Assembly (NCBI RefSeq): GCF_040183065.1
Contig: NC_091122.1
Span: forward strand, 159,551,455 to 159,615,454
Source: Periplaneta americana
Lineage: Eukaryota; Arthropoda; Insecta; Blattodea; Blattidae
DNA length: 64,000 nucleotides
Reading direction: 5' to 3'
This document shows positions 13,301 to 20,240 of this stretch, piece by piece (positions within the stretch are counted from its first letter, which is position 1; each line of letters begins with the position of its first letter). The position numbers were made by a program, and so were the translations under genes. The notes under the pieces were generated by a model that did no database searches, had not been told where the DNA came from, and saw nothing but the letters and a program-made list of their open reading frames with translations.

Positions 13301-16300
13301 AAGAAACTTGCAATTAGTTCCATGGATTCATTTGATGTATGGCATATAGCGCCATCTTGCTGAAAATATCCTTGACTCAGCTCTACATCGTCCAGTTGCT
13401 CAACAAACTCCATGAAAATCAGTCGGTATTCTGCAGTGTTCACAGTCTGGTTAAAAAAAAATGGCCCCACTATTCTCTGTGCGGATGTTGCGCACCAAAC
13501 TCCGATTTTAACCGGGTGCATAGGTGCTTCATGGATGACATGTGGATTTTCGATGGCCCAATGGCGTGAGTTCTGTGAGTTCACATAACCGGATAAATGG
13601 AACCATGCGTCATCTGTGAACCATGTGATGGACAATATGGCAGGATTTTGCACAATGAACGTCTGAAACCAACGACAATAATTCAATCTTTTATCCTTAT
13701 CTGGTTCCTGTAGCTGATGAACAACCGTAACCCTATATGGCTTTAGGCTGCCAACAATAGGAATAAAACATAAACATCTGCGCATCTAGTGACAAGGAAT
13801 CGAAACTCCAGAACATTCTGCTTAATTTGGTGCTAAAATTGGGTCATTGAATTAATTTCCAACGGAATAATTAAAGAAAGAAATGTGTCAGTTCTATATA
13901 AATCACTCTGTAGATATCTTAAAACAGAATTTATTAAAATAGTTTAAATAAAAGAGTTAATATTGTAATTATATTTATATGCTCTCTTCCGAATCCAGTA
14001 CGGAGCTTGTATGCAAATGTTTCTTCAACAGTGGACCCACTGTGTTTCAGGTTACGGGTTAACAGAAACTTCTCCTGTTGTATGTGTTTCGGAGAAAGGA
14101 AGTAAAAAATATACGTCCAGCGGAAGACCTATTCCAAACACTGAAATGAAAGTAATTAACAGGGACACAGGAGAAAATCTGGGTATTGGACAACCTGGAG
14201 AAATTTGTATTAGGGGACCACAGGTGAGATCTCATATTACATTTCGTGCCAAATTTCAGTTACTGCATAGTGATGTAGCAAAATTTAAACAAGTCAGCAA
14301 TGATAGCTGGGTAGGCCCTATTATCTTAAACGGGTAACTTGTGAATTTGAAAGAGGAAGAAAATATTGTTTGACATTTTTCCCCTCTATGTGCGAGCTTA
14401 CGGAAATTTTTTAAGTTAATAGATAGATAGATAGATATTTATTAGCCTTAGGAAATACAATGATTTCATGGCATCGTCAGAGTGAATACATAATAAATAT
14501 GCGGTTACATACATGTTTTTCCGACATACAAGATGTCTACAATAATATACAAATAATATACAATCAATACATTCAGTAATGAAGTCAATTCTCCACAGTT
14601 TTCTTCAGACCATTACTTGTACAAGGTTCTTGGTTTCCTTATCTTCTTGGGCAGTCTCACCCCAGACATGAATTTAGAGAAACGCACTTCTATTTCATAT
14701 TTTTACAATATCATGTACTCTAGTGAAAACTGTATAACAGTTAGCCTAGGTATGATATTTTACAGCATAAAACAAAAAGTTAGTATGTCTTTATACGAGC
14801 ACATTCACTTTGCTTTATATTTGTGTCGAGAGATAACTGAAGACATATACCGTACTAACTGTCAATATGTTTTGATATTAAGAATTTAAATTCATAGATG
14901 CTGAATCATATGCCACTTTGTAACTATTTTTGTATACAAGTAACAGTGGATTTGTTGTCATTATCGTTGCAGTCAAATGTCTGTCGTGGTAATCTTTGTA
15001 CTTGTGTTGTCTCTAGGTGATGTTGGGATACCATAACAATCCTCAGGCCACTGCTGAAACAATTGACTCCTCTGGTTGGCTTCACACCGGAGATATGGGA
15101 TATTATGATGAAGAGAAAGATTTTTATATTTTGGACAGATACAAGGAACTTATTAAAGTCAAAGGATTACAGGTAATAGCTCTTCACTTAATTCGTTAAT
15201 AATACAGTTGTGGTAATGATGATGGCAACGATGGAGACATTGCAACAATTTCGATAGTGATGGTGAAGATGATGCTGATGCTGATGCTGCTGATGATGAT
15301 GATAATGATGATGATGATGATTATTATTATTATATATCCAATGCCTACCCACTTCACTTTATGTGATTCGGGTTTATTACTGTGAATATAATCACGTTAA
15401 TATATTGTCGTGACCTTTGGAGTACCGTAACTTGGATGTAGTCCAAAGTAAAATGTTCCAGAGGTAAAAATATCTCCCATTCGGATCTCCAGGTGGGGAC
15501 TACTTTGGATTCAGACACAAATAATAAATATAATGCAACTAGGTTGAAGGTCTTACAGTGGAATGCTGGCGCACTTAATCCAGCCAAGAAAGCTGAATTA
15601 CAGAAAATCCTGCAATAATGGAAGCTAATGTTACATCTGAACAACTACAGTACATTATAGGCTACTTACACATACTTATGGCTTTTAAGGAACCCGGAGG
15701 TTCATTGCCACCCTCACATAAGCCCGCCATTGGTCCCTATCCTGAGCAAGATTAATCCAGTCTGTACAATCATATTCCTCCTCCCTCAAATCTATTTTAA
15801 TACTATCCTCCCATCTACGTTTCGGCCTCCCCAAACGTCTTTTCCCCTCTGGCCTCCCAACTAACATTCTATATACAATCTGAATTCGCCCATACGTGCT
15901 ACATGCCCTGCCCATCTCAAACGTCTGGATTTAATGTTCCTAATTATGTCAGGTGAAGAATACAGTGCGTGCAGTTCTGTGTTGTGAACTTTCTCCATTC
16001 TCCTGTAACTTCATCCCTCTTAGCCCCTAATATTTTCCTAAGCACCTTATTCTCAAACTCCCTTAATCTATGTTCCTCTCTCAAAGTGAGAGTCCAAGTT
16101 TCACAATCATACAGAACAACCGGTAATATAACTGTTTTATAAATTCTAACTGCAGTACCTACGATATACTTTCAAAAGCTATATGTTCCTACTATGTACC
16201 TAAAGCAAGGCAAAATGCCAGCGGTTTACTTATTGGAACTAAAACAGGATAGTAGGGAATAGATAGCAGGATACCTTTGTCTACCATCAATTGGAAACGG

Positions 16301-19192
16301 TTATGCCAAACTTCCACAAGATTGGTAGTATAGGGTTCGTTGTTTAATGCAGCTTCAAGTTGGTTTCATATTACTGGAGGATATCTTGGTTCAGCTGGTC
16401 TCCTTCCTCTTGATGCTCTTCCGTGTACATAATTAACATCGAAATAATCTGCTATATCAATCAATGTGTCCGGAATATTGTCATATAAGGCATCAAAGAC
16501 TCGAGGTACATCTGCTGTTGGTACAAAAGACAAACTTAACAACGAATGAACACTAGTTTTCACTCTTCTGTCTTCGGGGTCGCTGTAAATTCGTTGAAGG
16601 CCATAATTTTCTATAGTGCGATACACAGATTGCCCAAGGTGAAAAAAGCATAATCTGATGTTTGCCTGAGTGAACACAGTTCTCACAGAATTTATTATTG
16701 AGTTTTCGAAGTCATTTATAACAGCGGTTGGTTGTAAAATGATGTTGGCATTTCTGGAGAAATTAACAATTTCTTGCAGTACCTGTGTATAGTCTTCCTG
16801 CTTTGACGTAAGTAGTGCGTACACAATGGGGAAAGTTTTTTCTCTGTATATTCCGTGAACAGTGAATACTTGTGTCATTATGGGTGGTGAGACTTTGAAC
16901 AGCCACACAGTGCATTGACTCAAGTGGTACAGATCATTATTCGTTGCAAAGATAATAATTTTAGAATTTCCTGCGTGGTCCAAATTATCAGATACATGAA
17001 ACCTATCACCCCTCATACTAACCTTGAAACTATTGTGAATTTCAATCAACTCTTCCAATGTTCTTAGATTAGGAGGCAAACGTGCTTGCATCATTGGTTC
17101 AAAGTGCGACGAATTGTAATTCTCTGGCATATAGGATAGTATATCATCATCTACATCCTCATAATGTTGCCTTATTATTCTAATAGGTGGCTCTTCGGGA
17201 TGAGCAGATGCGTCTCTTTTCATGGCCACTATTTTCTTTTTTACTCTTACCACTTCCTGATTTGGAGCATGATTGTGTTCTGTGTGTTTAACAACTGTAG
17301 GATTGATTCTCAGTGACCACTCTTCCTTGGCATCCTTCTTTCTTCACACACAACCAATAAGTTCAGCCATTATTTTCATTTTTTTTTTCTGTTTATGAAA
17401 TAAAAACCCCTTCATACGAAAGATGCGAACCATTTCTATTTGTGGGTATCAATTAATGATATAAATATAAGAAACATAAAAAATATAAAACTATACAGGA
17501 ACAACAAAGTCAAAATGAAGTATATATAAATCTTAAAACAAAAGCGTAACCTTCTCAAAGAGAAAATTCATGTTATAAGCAGGGAAAGGAAGTTCATGCC
17601 CTAAAAACGTGAAGAATATGTATGCATTTATGCCGTAAAAATAGATAAATATGCTACAAAATAGGCATTATCAGCCGGAGATTATTTTAATAGAATAATA
17701 AGGTATAGGTAACTTACGTTTAGTCAATGGATTTTGAAATGCTTGCCTCATTGCTGAATGCTCCATTTATGCTGTTACAGTTCAGAACTAAGCAGTGACG
17801 TATGTTTTCTGTTGTCTTCTTCGCCTGTTGTCTCTCAGCATAGCTTTGTAGCGCGAAAAACTTCGTTATACGTCACAAGAAGTAAGAGGGGCTTGCACAA
17901 AAGCTGTGAGCTGTTCTATAAAAAATTTTGTTGATTTTTGGGGTGTTTTTCCTTCGATAATATCTTGAATTTCTTTAAGTTGATAATAGCCAGGGTTTTT
18001 GGAAAGAATATTTGGTGTTTTCTCGTTCACTTTATCTCCTACATTTCCTGGAACTGATGTTAAACTGGCTATTGTTCTGTCGAAATCTGCTAAAGACTGC
18101 AGTAAAGGAATACCAATTGCTAACTTGAGAGGCTCCCTATGGGGGTGTTATCGTTATGTTCAAAATTCATAAACATAAATTAGTCGTGTTTACGAGGTTA
18201 CACACTTTTAAAAATGAGGAAAAGACAAATAAACATACACAATATTATGCAGTTTTCCTGCATAAATGTTAAAATATGATGCTTTTATAAATAAAGGCAA
18301 AATATGCACTTTTATGCATAATAAAAGTAACATCATTGTATTCAGAAATTTGTGATTCATGTAGATTATCTTTCAGCATATTCACACAACGGTAGAGAAC
18401 AAATATGCAAATGCGTGAACTTCCTTTCTCTAGTTATAAGGCAGGACTGTCGTCATAATTCCTATAGTAGTAGTGCTGATGGTAGCAGTAGTAGAGTTAG
18501 TAGTAACAACAATTTTCATATCAAGTTTTCCTTACTTCTTTAGGATGTTCATGAAATTTCAAATGTGCACGACAACTAATTGAAATCTAAAAATTTATTT
18601 TTTAATTACTTTCTTCATTATATACTATGGTGGGACTATGAAAAAGATGAGATTTGAAGTTAAATTGATTTTCAATAATATATCAATGTCCTTTATTAAA
18701 TTTGCCATAGTAGTTTTGCTTCATAATGATTATTCACATGAATTTATAATGTTTCAGTTTCATCGAAAACTCAAAGTTCTCATCACAATCCTCATTAGTG
18801 AATTCTCTAAAGCACATATTATATGACATACACAAAAAAAGTAAACATTACAGGTAGGAAAGACATGTTTTTATAAAAATATTCATTTCTAAAATGAGTC
18901 ATTTTATTTTTAGGTGGCTCCTGCAGAGCTGGAGGACTTACTCCGAAGTCATCCTTTAGTTGCTGATGCAGCTGTTATTGGTATACCAGATGAAAGGTCC
19001 GGTGAAGTGCCGAAGGCCTTTATTGTCGCTAAAGATCAAAAACTTACTGAAGAAGATTTAAAGAAATTTGTGGCAGAAAAAGTATCTGAACATAAACATT
19101 TGGCTGGTGGTGTTCAATTTATTTCTGCAATTCCTAAAAATCCATCTGGAAAGATTTTAAGAAGACAGCTTAAAGAAACATATTCAAAGTAA
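931..19192 (+). CDS. acyl-CoA synthetase / 4-coumarate-CoA-ligase-like protein, 3' six exons
   Basis: ANL-superfamily adenylating enzyme: it would activate a carboxylate with ATP to an acyl-AMP and pass it to CoA. Six exons with GT-AG borders join in one frame to 437 codons. Visible motifs are [11 protein letters not shown] (residues 88-98 of the visible part), the FYHIYG motif, GYGLTET (start of exon 4), GWLHTGD and [11 protein letters not shown] (exon 5), and the C-terminal catalytic lysine in NPSGKIL (AAG at 19151-19153). Relatives are about 540-550 residues, so about 110 N-terminal residues lie upstream of the window. The protein ends in TYSK with no SKL-type peroxisomal signal. Family membership is clear; the substrate is not. 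Luciferase activity is not implied, since insect 4CL-like acyl-CoA synthetases share all these motifs. Its introns are filled with transposons, but no coding exon is disrupted. Confidence 0.93.
1675..1872 (-). pseudogene. LINE reverse transcriptase C-terminal tail, fragment
   Basis: On the minus strand it encodes pieces of [11 protein letters not shown]...[10 protein letters not shown], the C-terminal tail of a non-LTR retrotransposon polyprotein. A longer copy of the same tail is at 15675-16150. It is 5'-truncated, as LINE copies usually are, and lies in intron 1 of the synthetase gene. Confidence 0.7.
1896..2230 (+). pseudogene. mariner transposase C-terminus, decayed
   Basis: The frame at 1912-2157 gives [14 protein letters not shown], then [16 protein letters not shown] and FFASK, matching the mariner C-terminal block normally written PPYSPDLAPSDYHLF. 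The proline of the SPD triplet is changed to leucine. The third catalytic Asp (LSD) is kept. Everything upstream, including the first two catalytic Asp and the HTH, is missing. Confidence 0.75.
2522..3173 (-). pseudogene. hAT-family transposase, C-terminal half
   Basis: Two overlapping minus-strand frames (2709-3173 and 2522-2752) read as one decayed protein. The first has [23 protein letters not shown], an hAT-like LTRWxTWL block. The second has [16 protein letters not shown] and [15 protein letters not shown], resembling the hAT dimerisation tail. The switch near 2710-2750 is a frameshift. Family assignment is by recognition only. Confidence 0.55.
3607..3761 (+). CDS. acyl-CoA synthetase exon b
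   Basis: The acceptor is CTTGTTTCAG, ending at 3606, and the donor is GTATAT at 3762. GT completes the split serine codon, then 51 codons follow, including [12 protein letters not shown], the acyl-pocket segment of the family, and a final QYK. It ends in phase 0. Intron 1 (1312-3606) holds LINE, mariner and hAT remnants. Confidence 0.92.
4040..4777 (+). CDS. Penelope-like GIY-YIG endonuclease domain (5'-truncated ORF)
   Basis: The 245-residue open frame covers the PLE linker and C-terminal endonuclease. Residues 115-117 read GVY and 128-130 YIG, with the conserved Arg region following ([13 protein letters not shown]). In PLEs this domain nicks DNA for target-primed reverse transcription. The linker is unusually rich in Asn, Thr, Lys and Gln because of ACA-rich DNA. 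No reverse transcriptase core is present, so the copy cannot move itself. The stop codon at 4775-4777 lies two bases before the hammerhead motif. Confidence 0.88.
   Translation: MVHRLLNIPMSQQHYNEEVNTIKYIAQENGYNPNIIDNIIRKTKQKLNKHKNTQNTTQTQEHTKYITVTYENKNTNKIASSFRKQKYNIAYRTENTLQRHLNTQTTQTNKYNHTGVYKLTCNSCDSFYIGQTGRSFQTRYKEHIKAITRGHNTSTYYAEHITNANHTYNNINTDMEILHIQPKNQKLSTLEQYEIYRHTKTHPDEIFNTQINFRTHTLFDTIFQHFSTIERTHTTSSEVRDDAEI
4780..4823 (+). ncRNA. hammerhead-ribozyme-like motif, PLE copy 1
   Basis: Stem I GGCT (4780-4783) pairs with AGCC (4820-4823). The core CTGAGGA is at 4784-4790, and stem II is GGTGT/GCACC around loop GAAGAA (4792-4807). The core GAAA is at 4808-4811. Stem III is AC/GT around AGCT. 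The NUH site is GTA at 4817-4819, so cleavage would fall before 4820. One extra T (4791) lies between the core and stem II, a variation known in some natural hammerheads. The very short stem III fits PLE ribozymes. Confidence 0.78.
5221..5605 (+). pseudogene. LINE reverse transcriptase, N-terminal part of domain
   Basis: The + strand reads, with internal stops, to [21 protein letters not shown] and [20 protein letters not shown], the block that precedes the catalytic palm in non-LTR reverse transcriptases. The palm itself resumes at 6517 in the same orientation, so 5221-7375 is one LINE copy split by about 900 bases of later insertion. Confidence 0.7.
5899..6041. repeat. near-perfect inverted repeat, about 67-bp arms
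   Basis: The left arm 5899-5966 (CAATGGTTGAGCTGTTTGAA to CGAAGAG) is mirrored by 5974-6041 with few mismatches, around a 7-base spacer. It makes a long snap-back hairpin inside the sequence that separates the two LINE halves. Confidence 0.85.
6237..6515 (+). pseudogene. pogo/Tigger-type transposase N-terminus, frameshifted
   Basis: ATG at 6237 opens [18 protein letters not shown], the CENP-B-like N-terminal HTH start of pogo/Tigger transposases. After a frameshift near 6320-6330 it continues [20 protein letters not shown], then a segment ending ARSKCIPI, the next conserved block. It stops dead at about 6515, where LINE sequence resumes, so only the DNA-binding part is present. Confidence 0.72.
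6517..7375 (+). pseudogene. LINE reverse transcriptase palm and C-terminus
   Basis: Pieces in several frames read [12 protein letters not shown] (6637-6660), [14 protein letters not shown] with the FADD catalytic pair (near 6764-6800), [25 protein letters not shown], then [20 protein letters not shown]. Stops and frameshifts after about 7050 show decay. The same family recurs at 28530, 39570 (reverse) and 63505. It lies in intron 2. Confidence 0.85.
7395..8405 (-). mobile_element. Penelope-like element copy 2 (subfamily B), reverse
   Basis: On the minus strand it starts near 8395 inside the reverse transcriptase tail ([18 protein letters not shown]), continues through [16 protein letters not shown], the linker and GIY-YIG pieces (frame 7526-7744: [25 protein letters not shown]), and ends in a hammerhead-like motif near 7507-7551. 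The YIG block is interrupted by frame changes. A 3' terminal segment (7400-7500) matches that of copy 4. Confidence 0.82.
7507..7551 (-). ncRNA. decayed hammerhead-like motif, PLE copy 2
   Basis: On the minus strand: CCAGTT, CTGAAGA, a weak stem II (GAGC/GGTC), GAAA, then CATGTTATCAAGG. The two core boxes are intact and in the spacing seen in copy 4, but stem II has one non-pairing position, so activity is doubtful. Confidence 0.5.
8628..8799 (+). CDS. acyl-CoA synthetase exon c
   Basis: The acceptor is CTCTTTACAG, ending at 8627, and the donor is GTACTT at 8800. It reads [13 protein letters not shown], then [10 protein letters not shown], the conserved core segment before motif A5, and ends with one base of a glycine codon. 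Intron 2 (3762-8627) carries two Penelope-like copies, LINE pieces and a pogo fragment. Confidence 0.92.
9393..9436 (-). ncRNA. hammerhead-ribozyme-like motif, PLE copy 3 left
   Basis: Minus strand: GGCT, CTGAGGA, T, GGTGT/GCACC around GAAGTA, GAAA, AC(AGCT)GT, A, AGCC. All paired and core positions match the copy 1 motif; only the stem II loop differs. Confidence 0.78.
9439..9828 (-). CDS. Penelope-like GIY-YIG endonuclease fragment
   Basis: The 129-residue frame opens [21 protein letters not shown] (the GVY block is just outside) and covers the rest of the endonuclease to the C-terminus RDDPEI. It is nearly identical to the end of the copy 1 protein, with one residue fewer at STYAEH. It ends just before the ribozyme motif, as in copy 1. 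Confidence 0.82.
   Translation of the reverse strand: MYKLTYNSCDSFYIGQTGRSFQTRYKEHIKVITRGHNTSTYAEHITNANHTYNNINTDMEILHIQPKNQKLNTLEQYEIYRHTKTHPDQILNTQINFRTHTLFDTTFQHFSTIERIHTTGSELRDDPEI
10125..10168 (+). ncRNA. hammerhead-ribozyme-like motif, PLE copy 3 right
   Basis: Same layout as at 4780: GGCT 10125-10128, CTGAGGA 10129-10135, stem II GGTGT/GCACC, GAAA, short stem III, and AGCC 10165-10168. It faces the motif at 9393-9436 across the inverted pair. Confidence 0.78.
10290..10900 (-). pseudogene. LINE reverse transcriptase fragment with YADD motif
   Basis: Minus strand near 10705-10680 reads [14 protein letters not shown], the catalytic YADD of a non-LTR reverse transcriptase. After a frameshift it continues [20 protein letters not shown] and FTYLDNKF, the thumb region. 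Upstream is a degraded piece ([20 protein letters not shown]). This is a different family from the FADD copies. Confidence 0.72.
10901..12487. other. unassigned intron sequence with one PLE terminal scrap
   Basis: Bases 11395-11440 (GATATAGTGTTAAAAGTTGTG...) match the reverse complement of the terminal segment of PLE copies 2 and 4. A minus-strand frame at 11151-11396 has no motif I know. A GT/GC dinucleotide run lies near 12458-12484. I recognise nothing else here. Confidence 0.5.
12488..12725 (+). repeat. dispersed repeat R1, copy 1
   Basis: The phrases GGCATCACTCATGAGG, GGAGATAATGGGATAG, ACTAATCAGACTT and TCAGCCAGAA occur in the same order at 53614-53895, and the first part at 22494-22598. 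It has no coding frame or terminal repeats, so it may be a SINE body or part of a longer non-autonomous element. Confidence 0.75.
12929..13910 (-). mobile_element. Tc1/mariner-superfamily element with 34-bp-plus TIRs
   Basis: The left end (CAGAGTGATTTATATAGAAC from 12929) is mirrored at the right end (…TTCTATATAAATCACTCTG to 13910) for over 34 bases, and TA flanks both sides (12927-12928, 13911-13912). At 982 bp it is shorter than a full element because the transposase lacks its N-terminus. It lies in intron 3, antisense to the host gene. Confidence 0.9.
13045..13785 (-). CDS. Tc1/mariner-superfamily transposase, DDE domain only
   Basis: The 246-residue frame has no interruption. Catalytic Asp candidates are in [25 protein letters not shown] and [17 protein letters not shown]; the second and third are about 39 positions apart. 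The C-terminus reads [12 protein letters not shown]. Full proteins of this kind are about 340-350 residues, so the N-terminal HTH is gone; sequence from 13786 to the right TIR has no coding match. An intact catalytic domain without DNA-binding domain is unlikely to transpose. Confidence 0.85.
   Translation of the reverse strand: MRRCLCFIPIVGSLKPYRVTVVHQLQEPDKDKRLNYCRWFQTFIVQNPAILSITWFTDDAWFHLSGYVNSQNSRHWAIENPHVIHEAPMHPVKIGVWCATSAQRIVGPFFFNQTVNTAEYRLIFMEFVEQLDDVELSQGYFQQDGAICHTSNESMELIASFFDDRIISRNLWPPRSPDLTTPDFFLWGYLKDRVYATRPQTLDDLKHNITQEIQAIDNRVLRVASNMERRVELCLMQDGGHFQHLL
14051..14223 (+). CDS. acyl-CoA synthetase exon d (GYGLTET motif)
   Basis: The acceptor is CTGTGTTTCAG, ending at 14050, and the donor is GTGAGA at 14224. 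The joined codon gives GYGLTETSP, adenylation motif A5, followed by [13 protein letters not shown] and GEICIRGPQ. It ends in phase 0. Intron 3 (8800-14050) holds an inverted Penelope pair, a LINE fragment and a mariner-like element. Confidence 0.93.
15017..15172 (+). CDS. acyl-CoA synthetase exon e (hinge)
   Basis: The acceptor is TTGTCTCTAG, ending at 15016, and the donor is GTAATA at 15173. The exon is exactly 52 codons: [23 protein letters not shown] (ribose-binding Asp), and the hinge [11 protein letters not shown]. The short intron 4 (14224-15016) has no coding remnant, only a GATA-type run near 14420. Confidence 0.92.
15235..15335 (+). repeat. imperfect GAT/GCT trinucleotide microsatellite
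   Basis: The run GATGATGCTGATGCTGATGC grades into GATGATGATGATTATTATTA just after exon e. It lies in intron 5. Confidence 0.9.
15675..16150 (-). pseudogene. LINE polyprotein C-terminal tail
   Basis: Minus strand: [21 protein letters not shown] and [19 protein letters not shown], then after frame changes the open frame 15685-15915 with [20 protein letters not shown] and [10 protein letters not shown]. This is the standard tail after the reverse transcriptase of a non-LTR element. It is the longer relative of 1675-1872. Confidence 0.8.
16190..17390 (-). pseudogene. MULE (Mutator-like) transposase with FLYWCH remnant
   Basis: The main frame 16366-17253 (295 residues) has [36 protein letters not shown] and [13 protein letters not shown], the DDE region of MULE transposases. 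Upstream, near 17255-17345, residues such as [10 protein letters not shown] and KHTEHNHAP look like the end of a FLYWCH zinc finger. The frame ends at TGA (16363-16365) where relatives have Trp (WNQ). Beyond it the conserved text resumes as [18 protein letters not shown] and WHNRFQ to about 16200, so this is a nonsense-mutated pseudogene. It lies in intron 5, antisense. Confidence 0.85.
17391..17869. other. unassigned AT-rich intron sequence
   Basis: No frame, repeat or terminal motif that I recognise between the MULE remnant and the hAT fragment. Confidence 0.5.
17870..18135 (-). pseudogene. hAT-like transposase internal fragment
   Basis: Minus strand reads [40 protein letters not shown] and [16 protein letters not shown] without a stop. 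The pattern fits the central region of hAT-type transposases like the one at 2522-3173. There is no start or end, so it is a truncated insertion in intron 5. Confidence 0.5.
18136..18913. other. unassigned end of intron 5
   Basis: AT-rich sequence with an AGTAGT-type run near 18468-18505. The short frames here carry no motif I recognise. Confidence 0.5.
18914..19192 (+). CDS. acyl-CoA synthetase terminal exon
   Basis: The acceptor is ATTTTATTTTTAG, ending at 18913. It encodes the mobile C-terminal domain: [25 protein letters not shown], then [12 protein letters not shown] with the catalytic lysine, ending TYSK and TAA at 19190-19192. Intron 5 (15173-18913) holds a MULE pseudogene and an hAT fragment, both antisense to the gene. 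Confidence 0.93.
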   Translation: MAPAELEDLLRSHPLVADAAVIGIPDERSGEVPKAFIVAKDQKLTEEDLKKFVAEKVSEHKHLAGGVQFISAIPKNPSGKILRRQLKETYSK

Positions 19193-20069
19193 TATACATT
19201 TTTCTCATAATTGAGGTAATGTGAAATGACCAAATAAGTATCATGTTTTATATAAAAATGATTCAGAATGGTTACTATTATGTGGACGTAAGAACGTCCG
19301 AATATAGTACTGACACAGAACAATTAACATATAATCTAATTATTCTTCCTTATGTCTACTTATTATTATTTTAGCCCATAACAACATTGAGATGTTCTAA
19401 GTAAAACTCCTTTAGATGTTACCAACACCTTGGAAAAATATTGTTATATTCCTTTACATTTATCATACATGAAGTAATAGATTATATTCTTTAAGTTCAT
19501 AATGAAACATTGATTGCTATTTTTCTATCTGAATTAAAACTTTATTTTTTAAATGTAAAAATCTTAAAATGTTTGAAGGGTAAGAATGAGACAGTCCAAA
19601 GTCACACTTTTAACAAAAATAATTTTATGTGCGAGTCCATTCCTTACACATACTCGTACGAGGAAGCTACTGTAAAATTTACTCAACAAGTAAGTATATG
19701 CTGAAGAAATTATAATACTGCACCTAATACTATTGGACTCTAAACTTTTAATACGCTCTCCTATGAAATTTTGCCCTTGTGGCTTAGGATTGTATCAGTC
19801 TCACCCCTTCAATTGTCACTGAAAATTATTCAGTGATGTACAAACAACATGAAGTAAGTTGAATGAGAAAAGATATTTTAATTGTGCACAAAACTGCATC
19901 TGATTCATTTTTATATATCGCAGTATAAATGAGATTAAGCCATGTGTAAATTTTATATCAAGTTATTGTTTCAGTTTCATGTATTGAACAATGTTTTATA
20001 TATTTGTATGTGTCATTTAAAGACTGTGTCCTTTGTATATTGTGCTGTAAATTTTTGCTTTGTAAACAA

Positions 20070-20075
20070 AATAAA
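20070..20075 (+). promoter_or_regulatory. candidate poly(A) signal of the synthetase gene
   Basis: An AATAAA hexamer lies about 880 bases after the stop codon, before the hAT insertion at 20241. The space 19193-20069 has no transposon signature that I recognise, so a 3' UTR of this length is plausible. Other A-rich hexamers exist, so the assignment is tentative. Confidence 0.4.
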
Positions 20076-20240
20076 ATTGAATATTTCTACAGACATATTG
20101 ACATTTTGTCAAATCTGACATCCTCCTCTGTTTAAGTGTTTAATTTCTATTGCAATTTTCTAAATAATTATTTCTGAAGTTTGTAATGATAATGATAATA
20201 TTTATTGTCATCAACATAGGTCCTATGTAACAGTTATGGT

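Noticed and set aside
14011..14337. Open frame starting [13 protein letters not shown] upstream of GYGLTET, as if a separate gene
   Set aside because: The first 13 residues are intron read-through; a clean acceptor at 14050 and the split glycine codon join exon d to exon c.
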